From the NCBI GenBank assembly GCA_965662725.1, contig CBFIIT010000044.1, forward strand, positions 1-11,665: 11,665 nucleotides of DNA. Reading direction: 5' to 3'. The DNA is from UBA8337 sp965662725. GTDB lineage: Bacteria > Pseudomonadota > Alphaproteobacteria > RS24. A program made the position numbers and the translations under genes. The stretch's first letter is position 1. Each line of letters starts with the position of its first letter. Of this stretch, positions 1 through 5,560 are shown in pieces. Under the pieces are notes generated by a model. The model was not told the DNA's origin, ran no database searches, and saw only the letters and a program-made list of their open reading frames with translations.

Positions 1-963
1 GATGTCACGGTTCTGGGGTTTGAGCCGGAAGACGCCGCCGCCTATGGCCGCGTTATCCTGCAAGGTGATGTGCCGACGGCGATTGTCGAGTTTAAAGATG
101 CCGATGAGGCAATCCGTGCCGTGACTTTATGTAATGGTGGGGCGATGGGTCTGTCGCGCGCGGCATTGGAAAAATATCTGCCGCAAATGAGCAATGATAA
201 TGCGCAGGGCGAATATTATTTGCCCGATTTGGTGACGCTGGCGCATCAAGACGGTGCCTCCACCGGTTTGGTGATGGCACAAAGCCAAGATACAATGGGT
301 GTCGATAGCCGTGCCGGTCAGGCAAAGGCCGAGGCGCTGATGCAAGCCCGTTTGCGACAAAAGTTTCTGGATGCCGGTGTCGGCATGCAAGACCCGCATA
401 GCGTATTTCTCAGCTTCGATACGGCTATCGCGCCGGATGTGATGCTGGAGCCGCAGGTTAAAATCAATGTCGGTGTTTCTATCGGCAGCGGCACGGTGAT
501 TAAAGCCTTTACCCATTTGGAAGGGGTGACGATTGGTGAAAATGCTGCCATCGGCCCTTATGCGAGATTGCGCCCAGGCACCAATGTCGGCGATGAGGCA
601 AAAATCGGCAATTTTGTAGAGACCAAGAAAGCCGATATCGGCAAGGGCGCAAAAGTCAGTCACCTGTCTTATATCGGTGATGCGGAGCTGGGCATGGAAG
701 TAAATGTCGGCGCCGGAACAATCACCTGTAATTATGACGGCTTTAACAAGCATGTGACCAAAATCGGCGATGGCGCGTTTATCGGTTCAAATTCATCTTT
801 GATTGCGCCGGTGACAATCGGCAAGGGGGCGTTTCTCGGCTCCTCTTCTGCTGTCAGCAAAGATGTGCCGGATGACGCGCTTGTCGTTACCCGTGCACCT
901 GTGCGCGAGATAAAAGGGTGGGGCGTAAAGTTTCGCGCTCGTCACGAGAAAAAGGATAAGTAA
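1..963 (+). CDS. glmU: Bifunctional UDP-GlcNAc pyrophosphorylase / glucosamine-1-P acetyltransferase, 3' part
   Basis: The frame is open from the first base, so the gene is truncated at the window edge; 320 residues are visible and, by comparison with the ~456-residue E. coli enzyme, roughly 130-140 N-terminal residues are missing. GlmU acetylates glucosamine-1-phosphate with acetyl-CoA in its C-terminal half and uridylates the product in its N-terminal half, in the cytoplasm. Visible signs: the end of the nucleotidyltransferase domain (YGR, VEFKDA, NNAQGEYYLPDL), then a left-handed beta-helix of hexapeptide repeats from about visible residue 150, with IGPYARLRPG, NFVETKKA, SHLSYIGDAE (the presumed catalytic His at visible residue 221) and GAGTITCNYDG. 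The position matching the second Mg2+ ligand (Asn in the E. coli GVNNR motif) reads GVDSR here. The stop codon directly touches the glmS start, so the two are surely cotranscribed. Confidence 0.97.
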   Translation, partial: DVTVLGFEPEDAAAYGRVILQGDVPTAIVEFKDADEAIRAVTLCNGGAMGLSRAALEKYLPQMSNDNAQGEYYLPDLVTLAHQDGASTGLVMAQSQDTMGVDSRAGQAKAEALMQARLRQKFLDAGVGMQDPHSVFLSFDTAIAPDVMLEPQVKINVGVSIGSGTVIKAFTHLEGVTIGENAAIGPYARLRPGTNVGDEAKIGNFVETKKADIGKGAKVSHLSYIGDAELGMEVNVGAGTITCNYDGFNKHVTKIGDGAFIGSNSSLIAPVTIGKGAFLGSSSAVSKDVPDDALVVTRAPVREIKGWGVKFRARHEKKDK

Positions 964-2790
964 ATGTGCGGAATTATCGGAATTATCGGCAAGGATAATG
1001 TCAGCCAGCGCGTTTATGACGGGCTGAAGCGATTGGAATATCGGGGTTATGATAGCGCCGGTATCGCCATTATATCTGACGGAAATTTGATCCGCCGCCG
1101 CGCCGAAGGCAAATTGGACGCGCTTCGCGAACGGCTTGAGAGCCGCCCATTTGTCGGCAGTATCGGTATTGGTCACACCCGTTGGGCGACGCATGGTCCT
1201 GCGGTAAAGGCCAATGCGCACCCGCATCGCGGGGAAAACGTGGCTGTCGTGCATAATGGTATTATCGAGAATTACAAAGAGTTGAAAGAGGCGCTGATTG
1301 CCGAAGGCGTCAGTTTCTCTTCTGATACCGATACTGAAGTTATCGCGCATTTATATGCCAAGAACTTGAATGATATGGGTGATGCCCAAAAAGCGGCGGT
1401 CGAAACTTTTTCAAATTTGGAAGGCGCGTTTGCTATTGCACTGATTATTGATGGCAATGAGGATGAAATTATTGTCGCGCGGCAGGGCAGCCCCTTGGCT
1501 ATCGGTTATGGCGACGGCGAAATGTTTCTCGGCTCTGATGCCTTTGCTTTGGCACCGTTTACCAATCGGGTGTGTTATTTGGCAGATGGCGACTGGGCGG
1601 TATTACGCCGCGACGGTGCCGAAATCTTTGCGCTTGGCGAAGCAGCCGCCGTGTCGCGTCCGGTTGAAACAGTCGATGCCTCTGCCGCCATGGTTGATAA
1701 AGGCAATTATCGCCACTTTATGGCGAAGGAAATTCACGAGCAGCCGGATGTATTATCGCGCACATTCGGTCAATATATCGATCCGGAAGCGCGCGGTGTT
1801 TTACTGCCCGAAAACGATCTCGATTTCAGCAAAATCAATCGGGTTATTTTGGTCGCTTGCGGTACCGCATATTTTGCCGCGCAGGTTGGCCGTAATTGGA
1901 TTGAGCGTTATGCGCGTATTCCGGCCTCGATTGATATCGCCTCCGAGTTTCGTTATCGCAATGCGCCAATGGATAAGGATTGCCTCGCCGTGTTTGTTTC
2001 GCAATCGGGTGAGACGGCAGACACGTTGGCCGCGGTGCATCATTGCAAGGCGCATGGCCTGCAAACCATCGGCGTGGTGAATGTGCCGGAAAGTTCCATC
2101 ACCCGCGAAGTCGACCTGACTTTCCCGACTTATGCCGGCCCTGAAATCGGTGTTGCCTCCACCAAAGCCTTCACCGCGCAACTTGGTGCTTTGGCCTCCT
2201 TGGCGATTGGCTTGGGGCGGGTGAAAAAAACCATTGATGAAGCCGAAGAAGCGCGGCTGACGGATTTACTGCTGACAACGCCGCGCCTCGCCAATGATGT
2301 CTTGGCTTGTGAAGACCAGATTGAAGAGATTGCCAAAGGCTTTGTCGATTATAGCAGCGCCTTGTTTATCGGCCGCAATACAATGTGGCCATTGGCACTT
2401 GAGGGGGCGTTGAAGCTGAAAGAAATCAGCTATATTCACGCCGAAGGTTTCGCGGCCGGTGAGTTGAAGCACGGCTCAATTGCACTGGTTGATGAGACGG
2501 TGCCGATTATCGCCATTGCGCCGGATGATGAGCTGTTTGAAAAGACCGTTTCCAATATGCATGAAGTATTGGCGCGCGGCGGCAAAGTCATCATGCTGGG
2601 CAGTGAAGACGGTATCGCGCAAGCCGGGGAAGACTGCATGGCGACCATTAAATTGCCGGTGCTCGACCCGTTCATCACGCCGATACTTTATGCGTTGCCC
2701 TTGCAATTACTGGCTTATTACGCCGCTGTTGCCAAAGGCACGGATGTCGACCAGCCGCGCAACCTGGCCAAATCGGTCACGGTTGAATAA
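964..2790 (+). CDS. glmS: Glutamine-fructose-6-phosphate aminotransferase (isomerizing)
   Basis: The enzyme makes glucosamine-6-phosphate from fructose-6-phosphate and glutamine, the committed step of the hexosamine pathway, in the cytoplasm. The 608-residue length matches the family (E. coli 609). The N-terminal glutaminase domain opens MCGIIGIIG with the nucleophile Cys2, and continues with YRGYDSAG, GHTRWATHG, VVHNGIIENY and SDTDTEV. Two SIS sugar-isomerase domains follow, with ACGTAYFAA (~298), SQSGETADT (~346), ASTKAFTAQ and EGALKLKEISYIHAEGFAAGELKHG. The C-terminus is DQPRNLAKSVTVE, with the sugar-binding Lys603. The start is clear: ATG follows the glmU stop with no gap, and an AAGGA Shine-Dalgarno inside glmU (952-956) lies 7 bases upstream. 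With no 5' UTR between the genes there is no space for a glmS ribozyme, so control must come from upstream of glmU or from elsewhere. Confidence 0.98.
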   Translation: MCGIIGIIGKDNVSQRVYDGLKRLEYRGYDSAGIAIISDGNLIRRRAEGKLDALRERLESRPFVGSIGIGHTRWATHGPAVKANAHPHRGENVAVVHNGIIENYKELKEALIAEGVSFSSDTDTEVIAHLYAKNLNDMGDAQKAAVETFSNLEGAFAIALIIDGNEDEIIVARQGSPLAIGYGDGEMFLGSDAFALAPFTNRVCYLADGDWAVLRRDGAEIFALGEAAAVSRPVETVDASAAMVDKGNYRHFMAKEIHEQPDVLSRTFGQYIDPEARGVLLPENDLDFSKINRVILVACGTAYFAAQVGRNWIERYARIPASIDIASEFRYRNAPMDKDCLAVFVSQSGETADTLAAVHHCKAHGLQTIGVVNVPESSITREVDLTFPTYAGPEIGVASTKAFTAQLGALASLAIGLGRVKKTIDEAEEARLTDLLLTTPRLANDVLACEDQIEEIAKGFVDYSSALFIGRNTMWPLALEGALKLKEISYIHAEGFAAGELKHGSIALVDETVPIIAIAPDDELFEKTVSNMHEVLARGGKVIMLGSEDGIAQAGEDCMATIKLPVLDPFITPILYALPLQLLAYYAAVAKGTDVDQPRNLAKSVTVE

Positions 2791-2833
2791 GCCGCTTCTT
2801 GCCTGCGACAACCGTTCCATTTGGCCCGCAGCC

Positions 2834-3085
2834 ATGGCGGCTTATATTCATCTCATGAGTGAGTTGGAAGAAGCCGAGCAGCAAGTGCGTGACATGGTGG
2901 TGCAAGCCGCCGCCACATTAACCCAGCAATATGGCGAGGATGCCGAGGTGATTGCCACCATGCGCGCAGCCGAATTTGCTGCTGCCGGTGATGTTGAGGG
3001 CTTGAAAGCCTGGGATTTGATTATCGAATATCTGGTCGCATTGCGCGAGGGTAAGCCGCAAGATATTGGCGGAGCAGTCAATTGA
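2834..3085 (+). CDS. Small acidic Ala/Glu-rich protein of unknown function
   Basis: I do not recognise this family. The frame encodes 83 residues from ATG 2834, or 76 from ATG 2855 (MSELEEAEQQV...). Neither start has a good Shine-Dalgarno, so the start is uncertain; the earlier one is given. The protein looks soluble and mostly helical, with a Glu/Gln-rich first helix, then QQYGEDAEVIATMRAAEF and GDVEGLKAWDLI. There is no signal peptide, membrane segment or cysteine. It begins 43 bases after glmS and its TGA overlaps the TTG start of the next gene (TTGA), which argues that the frame is real and coupled to the DUF393 gene. Short proteins of the 'xxxYGxxAxxxAxMRAAExxxxGDxxGxxxW' type occur widely in alphaproteobacteria as hypothetical proteins, but I assign no function. 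Confidence 0.75.
   Translation: MAAYIHLMSELEEAEQQVRDMVVQAAATLTQQYGEDAEVIATMRAAEFAAAGDVEGLKAWDLIIEYLVALREGKPQDIGGAVN
3071..3084 (+). promoter_or_regulatory. Shine-Dalgarno fixing a TTG start
   Basis: GGAG at 3071-3074, seven bases before TTG at 3082, is well placed and supports the unusual TTG initiation codon of the DUF393 gene inside the last codons of the preceding gene. Confidence 0.7.
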
Positions 3086-3447
3086 AAACGCTGACCGTGT
3101 TTTATAATGGTCGCTGCTCAATATGCGGGCCGGAAGTGGCTATGTATCAGCGCATGGCGGCGACGCAGAATATCGATAGTTTGAACTTTAAAGATGTTTC
3201 GACAGGTGAACTGCCAAAGGGCTTTCAGCGCGATGCGATGCTGGCGCGCTTACATGCACAAGAGGGCGACGAAATGCTTGTCGGTGTGCGCGCGTTTATT
3301 GCTTTATGGCTACGCCTGCCGAAATTCAAATATCTGGCCCACGCAATAAATTGGCCGATCATGAGAGACATGACCGGCCTGATTTATAATCACATTATCG
3401 CGCCATGGCTGTATCGCCGTTATTTGCGCAGTCAGTGTGATATCTGA
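3082..3447 (+). CDS. DCC-family (DUF393) thiol-disulfide oxidoreductase-like protein
   Basis: A 121-residue protein matching DUF393/DCC, a thioredoxin-like family named for its conserved Asp-Cys-Cys residues. The N-terminal strand and active-site motif read VFYNGRCSICGPEV, giving a CxxC at Cys12/Cys15; the usual Asp of the family's YDGxCxxC motif is Asn here. The middle (LNFKDVST, then a segment on aldose-like 'VGVRAFIALW' lines) and the end (APWLYRRYLRSQ) fit the family pattern, which normally ends in an arginine-rich helix. Redox chemistry is presumed from the fold; the substrate is unknown. The start is TTG with a good GGAG, overlapping the upstream stop. The gene's own TGA (3445-3447) is immediately followed by the stop codon of the opposite-strand lipoprotein gene. 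Its place at the end of the glm block suggests cotranscription rather than a known pathway link. Confidence 0.88.
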   Translation: MKTLTVFYNGRCSICGPEVAMYQRMAATQNIDSLNFKDVSTGELPKGFQRDAMLARLHAQEGDEMLVGVRAFIALWLRLPKFKYLAHAINWPIMRDMTGLIYNHIIAPWLYRRYLRSQCDI

Positions 3448-3534
3448 TTAGATGCCCGGAATGAACGGGATGTCGATGATGCCGCAACCGGCAACAGCGA
3501 GGCTCAATACGACAGGAATGATAATCTTTTTCAT
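3448..3534 (-). CDS. 28-residue predicted lipoprotein (entericidin-like size)
   Basis: A very small frame encoding 28 residues, starting MKKIIIPVVLSLAVAGC. It has a two-lysine n-region, a hydrophobic core and the lipobox VAGC with Cys17, followed by only eleven residues rich in Ile and Pro (GIID, IPFIPG). Signal peptidase II cleavage would leave a 12-residue acylated peptide. Its ATG overlaps the TGA of the DUF6285 gene as ATGA, and a GGAG/GAGAG Shine-Dalgarno sits inside the end of that gene, 6-7 bases upstream. This supports real, coupled translation. The size and layout recall entericidin-type and other tiny alphaproteobacterial lipoproteins, but there is no sequence-based family call and no function can be given. 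Confidence 0.68.
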   Translation of the reverse strand: MKKIIIPVVLSLAVAGCGIIDIPFIPGI

Positions 3535-3938
3535 TGGTTTCTCTCCAGAGACTCTTCTTCAGGCCAACCATTGGCCTGTGCCGTTTTATACCCTTGATAG
3601 CGCGGCTGGTCTATGGCCAGTTTGCCCATCGTCACTTTAATAAGGTGCGTTTTCAGCTTTTCGTCTGATAAATCCATCTCACCCGCCGCGATTTTGTCAC
3701 ATAATTTGCGATTTAAAGTTGGCAAATCGCCGCCTTCACCAAGCAGCGATTCGAGCCGCGCTTGTTCGGCCGCATTAAAGCCGGGCGCCAATTGCAATTC
3801 ACGCGCCACGATATCCAGCACATTGCCGGCGACACGCGCATGAAAAGCGGCATGACCCGATAATTGCGGCATCGCCGTTTCATTCAAGAAGCTGCGCGCT
3901 GCAGCCAGTAATTTATCGGCAGAAGGGCGGTCTTGCAT
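3531..3938 (-). CDS. DUF6285 domain protein
   Basis: 135 residues, beginning MQDRPSADKLLAAARSFL. That opening, the Ala-rich helix HARVAGNVLDIVARELQL and the end IDQPRYQGYK match the small helical family I know as DUF6285. It is typically encoded beside a phosphotransferase-family protein, often with an acyl-CoA dehydrogenase nearby, but its biochemical role is unknown. It has no signal peptide and appears cytoplasmic. The start codon shares one base with the upstream gene's stop (TGATG), and GGGAGA lies 7 bases before the ATG. The stop overlaps the downstream lipoprotein start by four bases. The tight coupling on both sides makes it the middle gene of a three-gene operon. The family call is from memory of the motif and the neighbourhood. 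Confidence 0.8.
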   Translation of the reverse strand: MQDRPSADKLLAAARSFLNETAMPQLSGHAAFHARVAGNVLDIVARELQLAPGFNAAEQARLESLLGEGGDLPTLNRKLCDKIAAGEMDLSDEKLKTHLIKVTMGKLAIDQPRYQGYKTAQANGWPEEESLERNQ

Positions 3939-4924
3939 CAGTCTTCTCCCATCAGCATGCGTAATAAATCAATCTCGGTTTCAGAGGCGCGTCGCCCGAT
4001 AGAGCCGCGTTCAACTGAAGGGTCGCCGCCGCTTTCAAATGCCGACACCATCAACACGCCGCACATAATGCCCCATTTCAATGTGCCGAGAATTTCCCAA
4101 AATCGCGTCGCTTTCTCGTCCACCGTGCCACCGGCTTCACGATAGGCACTATATAAAGACGCGCGGTCGCCAAATCCGCCAACCGGCATATGATGTTGCC
4201 CAAACCGCCAGCTTGGCACACAGGGCCAGCCAAGGTCTTCCATCGGGTCGCCAATATGCGTCAGTTCCCAATCCAGCAGCGCGACCAATCCGTCTTCCGG
4301 CGACACCATAATATTGCCATTACGAAAATCGCCATGCACCAAAGCCGGTTCCCGTTTGTCGGGCAGATTATCGCGCAGCCATTTTATCGCCAGCTCAAAC
4401 ACCGGATAAGGATGTCCGCTTTGTGCCAGAAAGCTTGCATATTTTTCCAGTTCTCCGGCCGCATCGCTAAACGGCAAATCGGGCAGGGTCGCAACATCTA
4501 TCTGATGCAAAGCGGCCAGCATCTCGCCGCATTGCGCTGCCAAATGTGGCCGCACTTTATCGAATTCGCCATCGCGCAAAATCTTTCGTGCAATGGTTTC
4601 GCCCTCGATGAAATCCATCACATAGGCCTCGCCGATTGCGTCTTCCCCATCGCATACAAAGCTGACGCGCGGCACGGCGATTCCGGCTTTGGCGGCTGCG
4701 GTAATAATGGCCGCTTCGCTGGCTTTCGGCAGCGCGTTTTCAGAGGCGCGCACACCACGCGGATTGCGGCGCAAAACATAAGCCCGCCCGTCGCAAATAA
4801 ATGTCCAACTTTCCTGACTGGCCCCACCGGACAATCGCTTCAAATGCTGCATCGGCGCATCAAAGCGGCGCGCGCATAGCGCTTCCATGCGGCTTTCAAA
4901 CCGGTCTTGTGATGCCTCTCCCAT
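3938..4924 (-). CDS. Phosphotransferase family protein (APH/choline-kinase fold, ACAD10-type)
   Basis: A kinase-fold protein of 328 residues from ATG 4924. Numbering from TTG 4969, the nucleotide-binding loop RLSGGASQESW is at about 45-55, LRRNPRG (probable ATP-binding Arg/Lys region) follows, the hinge YVMDFIEGETI is near 116, the catalytic loop HGDFRNGNIMV is at 212-222 and the metal-binding LLDWELTHIGDPMEDLGW starts at 231. This matches the 'phosphotransferase family protein' group related to the kinase part of ACAD10 and often linked to acyl-CoA metabolism, not to real aminoglycoside resistance; the substrate is unknown, with hydroxyacyl-CoA phosphorylation an inference from ACAD10. Start choice is open: TTG 4969 has a better Shine-Dalgarno (AGAGG, 7 bases) and directly follows an in-frame stop, but adds a basic stretch (RPKFGRLCR) atypical for the family. 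It heads the operon with the DUF6285 and lipoprotein genes. Confidence 0.85.
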   Translation of the reverse strand: MGEASQDRFESRMEALCARRFDAPMQHLKRLSGGASQESWTFICDGRAYVLRRNPRGVRASENALPKASEAAIITAAAKAGIAVPRVSFVCDGEDAIGEAYVMDFIEGETIARKILRDGEFDKVRPHLAAQCGEMLAALHQIDVATLPDLPFSDAAGELEKYASFLAQSGHPYPVFELAIKWLRDNLPDKREPALVHGDFRNGNIMVSPEDGLVALLDWELTHIGDPMEDLGWPCVPSWRFGQHHMPVGGFGDRASLYSAYREAGGTVDEKATRFWEILGTLKWGIMCGVLMVSAFESGGDPSVERGSIGRRASETEIDLLRMLMGED

Positions 4925-5077
4925 GCGGCAAAGCCTGCCAAACTTCGGGCGCAAAGGCAACTCGCGCAATTAGCGACCTCTGTCCGCATTTCGCCCATTT
5001 AACTTATTTACTTTGAAGAAAATAAAAAAAATTAGCCTGCTTGCGCGGTTTGGGAAGCAGGGTAAAACTCGAAACTT

Positions 5078-5113
5078 GAGGGCCAAAATAACAATAAAAA
5101 AGTTAAGGCCCTC
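5078..5113. other. Stem-loop, 7-bp GC-rich arms
   Basis: GAGGGCC (5078-5084) pairs perfectly with GGCCCTC (5107-5113). The 22-base A-rich interior contains a second inverted pair, TAAC (5089-5092) and GTTA (5102-5105), so an extended imperfect hairpin can form. There is no T-tract after it on the plus strand. It may be part of a leader RNA or a protein-binding site. Confidence 0.45.
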
Positions 5114-5154
5114 GCGTATTCTGTTCAAAAGCGTTTTCTGTTCGTTGTGTTCAG

Positions 5155-5176
5155 CACGGCTCGCCGTGTGTTTTTT
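5155..5176 (+). terminator. Terminator-like hairpin with T6 tract, possibly an attenuator
   Basis: CACGGCTCGCCGTG is a perfect inverted repeat (five-bp stem CACGG/CCGTG closing a CTCG loop), followed two bases later by TTTTTT (5171-5176). This is the form of an intrinsic terminator read rightwards. No gene ends just upstream on this strand, so it would stop a short leader transcript or small RNA starting around 5070, or attenuate the giant gene downstream. It is 205 bases before that gene's start. The stem is short, so strength is uncertain. Confidence 0.42.
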
Positions 5177-5193
5177 GCGCCGCGTAAGGCTGA

Positions 5194-5220
5194 CTTTGCC
5201 CCAATTGAAAAAGGGCGAAG
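5194..5220 (+). other. Stem-loop in the leader
   Basis: CTTTGCCC (5194-5201) and GGGCGAAG (5213-5220) pair over eight positions in RNA, one of them G-U, around an 11-base loop. It lies between the terminator-like hairpin and the giant gene, and could compete with or add to leader folding. Confidence 0.35.
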
Positions 5221-5276
5221 TGCGGTCTGTTTACTCAATTTTGGTTCACTGGGGAGCGCGTTAACGAAAAATTAAC

Positions 5277-5289
5277 CTAGACAATCTAG
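5277..5289. promoter_or_regulatory. Short palindrome, possible operator
   Basis: CTAGA-caa-TCTAG is a perfect 5+3+5 palindrome 92 bases before the giant gene's start codon. Its size and position fit a dimeric regulator site, but there is only one copy and it may be chance. Confidence 0.25.
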
Positions 5290-5369
5290 CTTCGCATCAG
5301 GTGCTCGTAATCTGTTGTGAAGAGTCTTTGTTAACGCACCCCAAGAAGAACAACGGTAACGCCAACAAC

Positions 5370-5383
5370 AGGACTCTGAAATG
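5370..5383 (+). promoter_or_regulatory. Shine-Dalgarno of the giant gene
   Basis: AGGA at 5370-5373 lies seven bases before ATG 5381. An in-frame TAA at 5357-5359 rules out any earlier start. Together these fix the long N-terminal tail ahead of the lipobox. The later in-frame ATG at 5504 would remove all positive charge before the hydrophobic core. Confidence 0.65.
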
Positions 5384-5560
5384 TTTTTTGATCGCTTTCT
5401 TAAACTACAAACCCTGAAATTCCGTCTGCTGGGGAGCACCTCATTTGGGCAGCTTTACAGCAAAGAAAATTTGCCGCTGCTTAAGTTCCGCAGAGAAGGG
5501 GCGATGCTATCGCCACTGATTGCCGGATTACTGGCCGCTTGTGGCGGCGGTGGTGGCGGG
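5381..5560 (+). other. Extended N-tail with lipobox and poly-Gly
   Basis: Residues 1-60 of the giant protein. About 41 residues rich in Leu, Phe, Lys and Arg (ending KFRREG) precede the hydrophobic stretch AMLSPLIAGLLAAC. The lipobox LAAC gives Cys54, followed by six glycines. Standard lipoprotein signals have n-regions of 5-10 residues, so this one is long. Either it is a true extended signal or the tail is removed or used for targeting. A plain signal-anchor helix is the alternative. Confidence 0.6.

Larger units (their letters stand above)
4970..5380. other. Divergent intergenic region with structured leader
   Basis: About 410 bases (456 if the phosphotransferase starts at 4924) without a convincing gene. 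The left part is AT-rich (4998-5033), a plausible place for the leftward promoter, but no clear -35/-10 pair stands out. On the plus strand there are three stem-loops (5078-5113, 5155-5176, 5194-5220), a short palindrome (5277-5289) and GTTAACG written twice (5260-5266 and 5330-5336). Weak promoter-like pairs exist (for example TTGCGC at 5041 with TAAAAC at 5063), none strong enough to call. An 83-codon basic frame at 5013-5264 is judged spurious. Confidence 0.6.

Noticed and set aside
964..964. Possible glmS ribozyme upstream of glmS
   Set aside because: glmU coding sequence reaches the base before the glmS ATG, and the ribozyme is known from Gram-positive leaders.
3455..3469. CCCG...CGGG inverted repeat near the convergent stops
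   Set aside because: Only a four-base stem, lies in the coding sequence of the small lipoprotein and has no T-tract; too weak for a terminator.
4190..4879. Plus-strand frame of 229 codons opposite the phosphotransferase
   Set aside because: The minus strand carries clear kinase motifs (HGDFRNGN, DWE); the opposite frame has no recognisable domain.
3938..4969. Aminoglycoside resistance gene
   Set aside because: The fold is shared, but the sequence motifs and the DUF6285 neighbour fit the ACAD10-like phosphotransferase group, not resistance enzymes.
5013..5264. 83-codon basic reading frame starting TTG in the intergenic region
   Set aside because: No Shine-Dalgarno, a TTG start, a Lys/Arg-rich low-information product, and it runs through the terminator-like hairpin and the AT-rich stretch. 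It looks like chance.
5260..5336. GTTAACG written twice, 70 bases apart
   Set aside because: Seven bases, near-palindromic, in an AT-rich leader; could easily be chance, so it is noted only in the intergenic entry.
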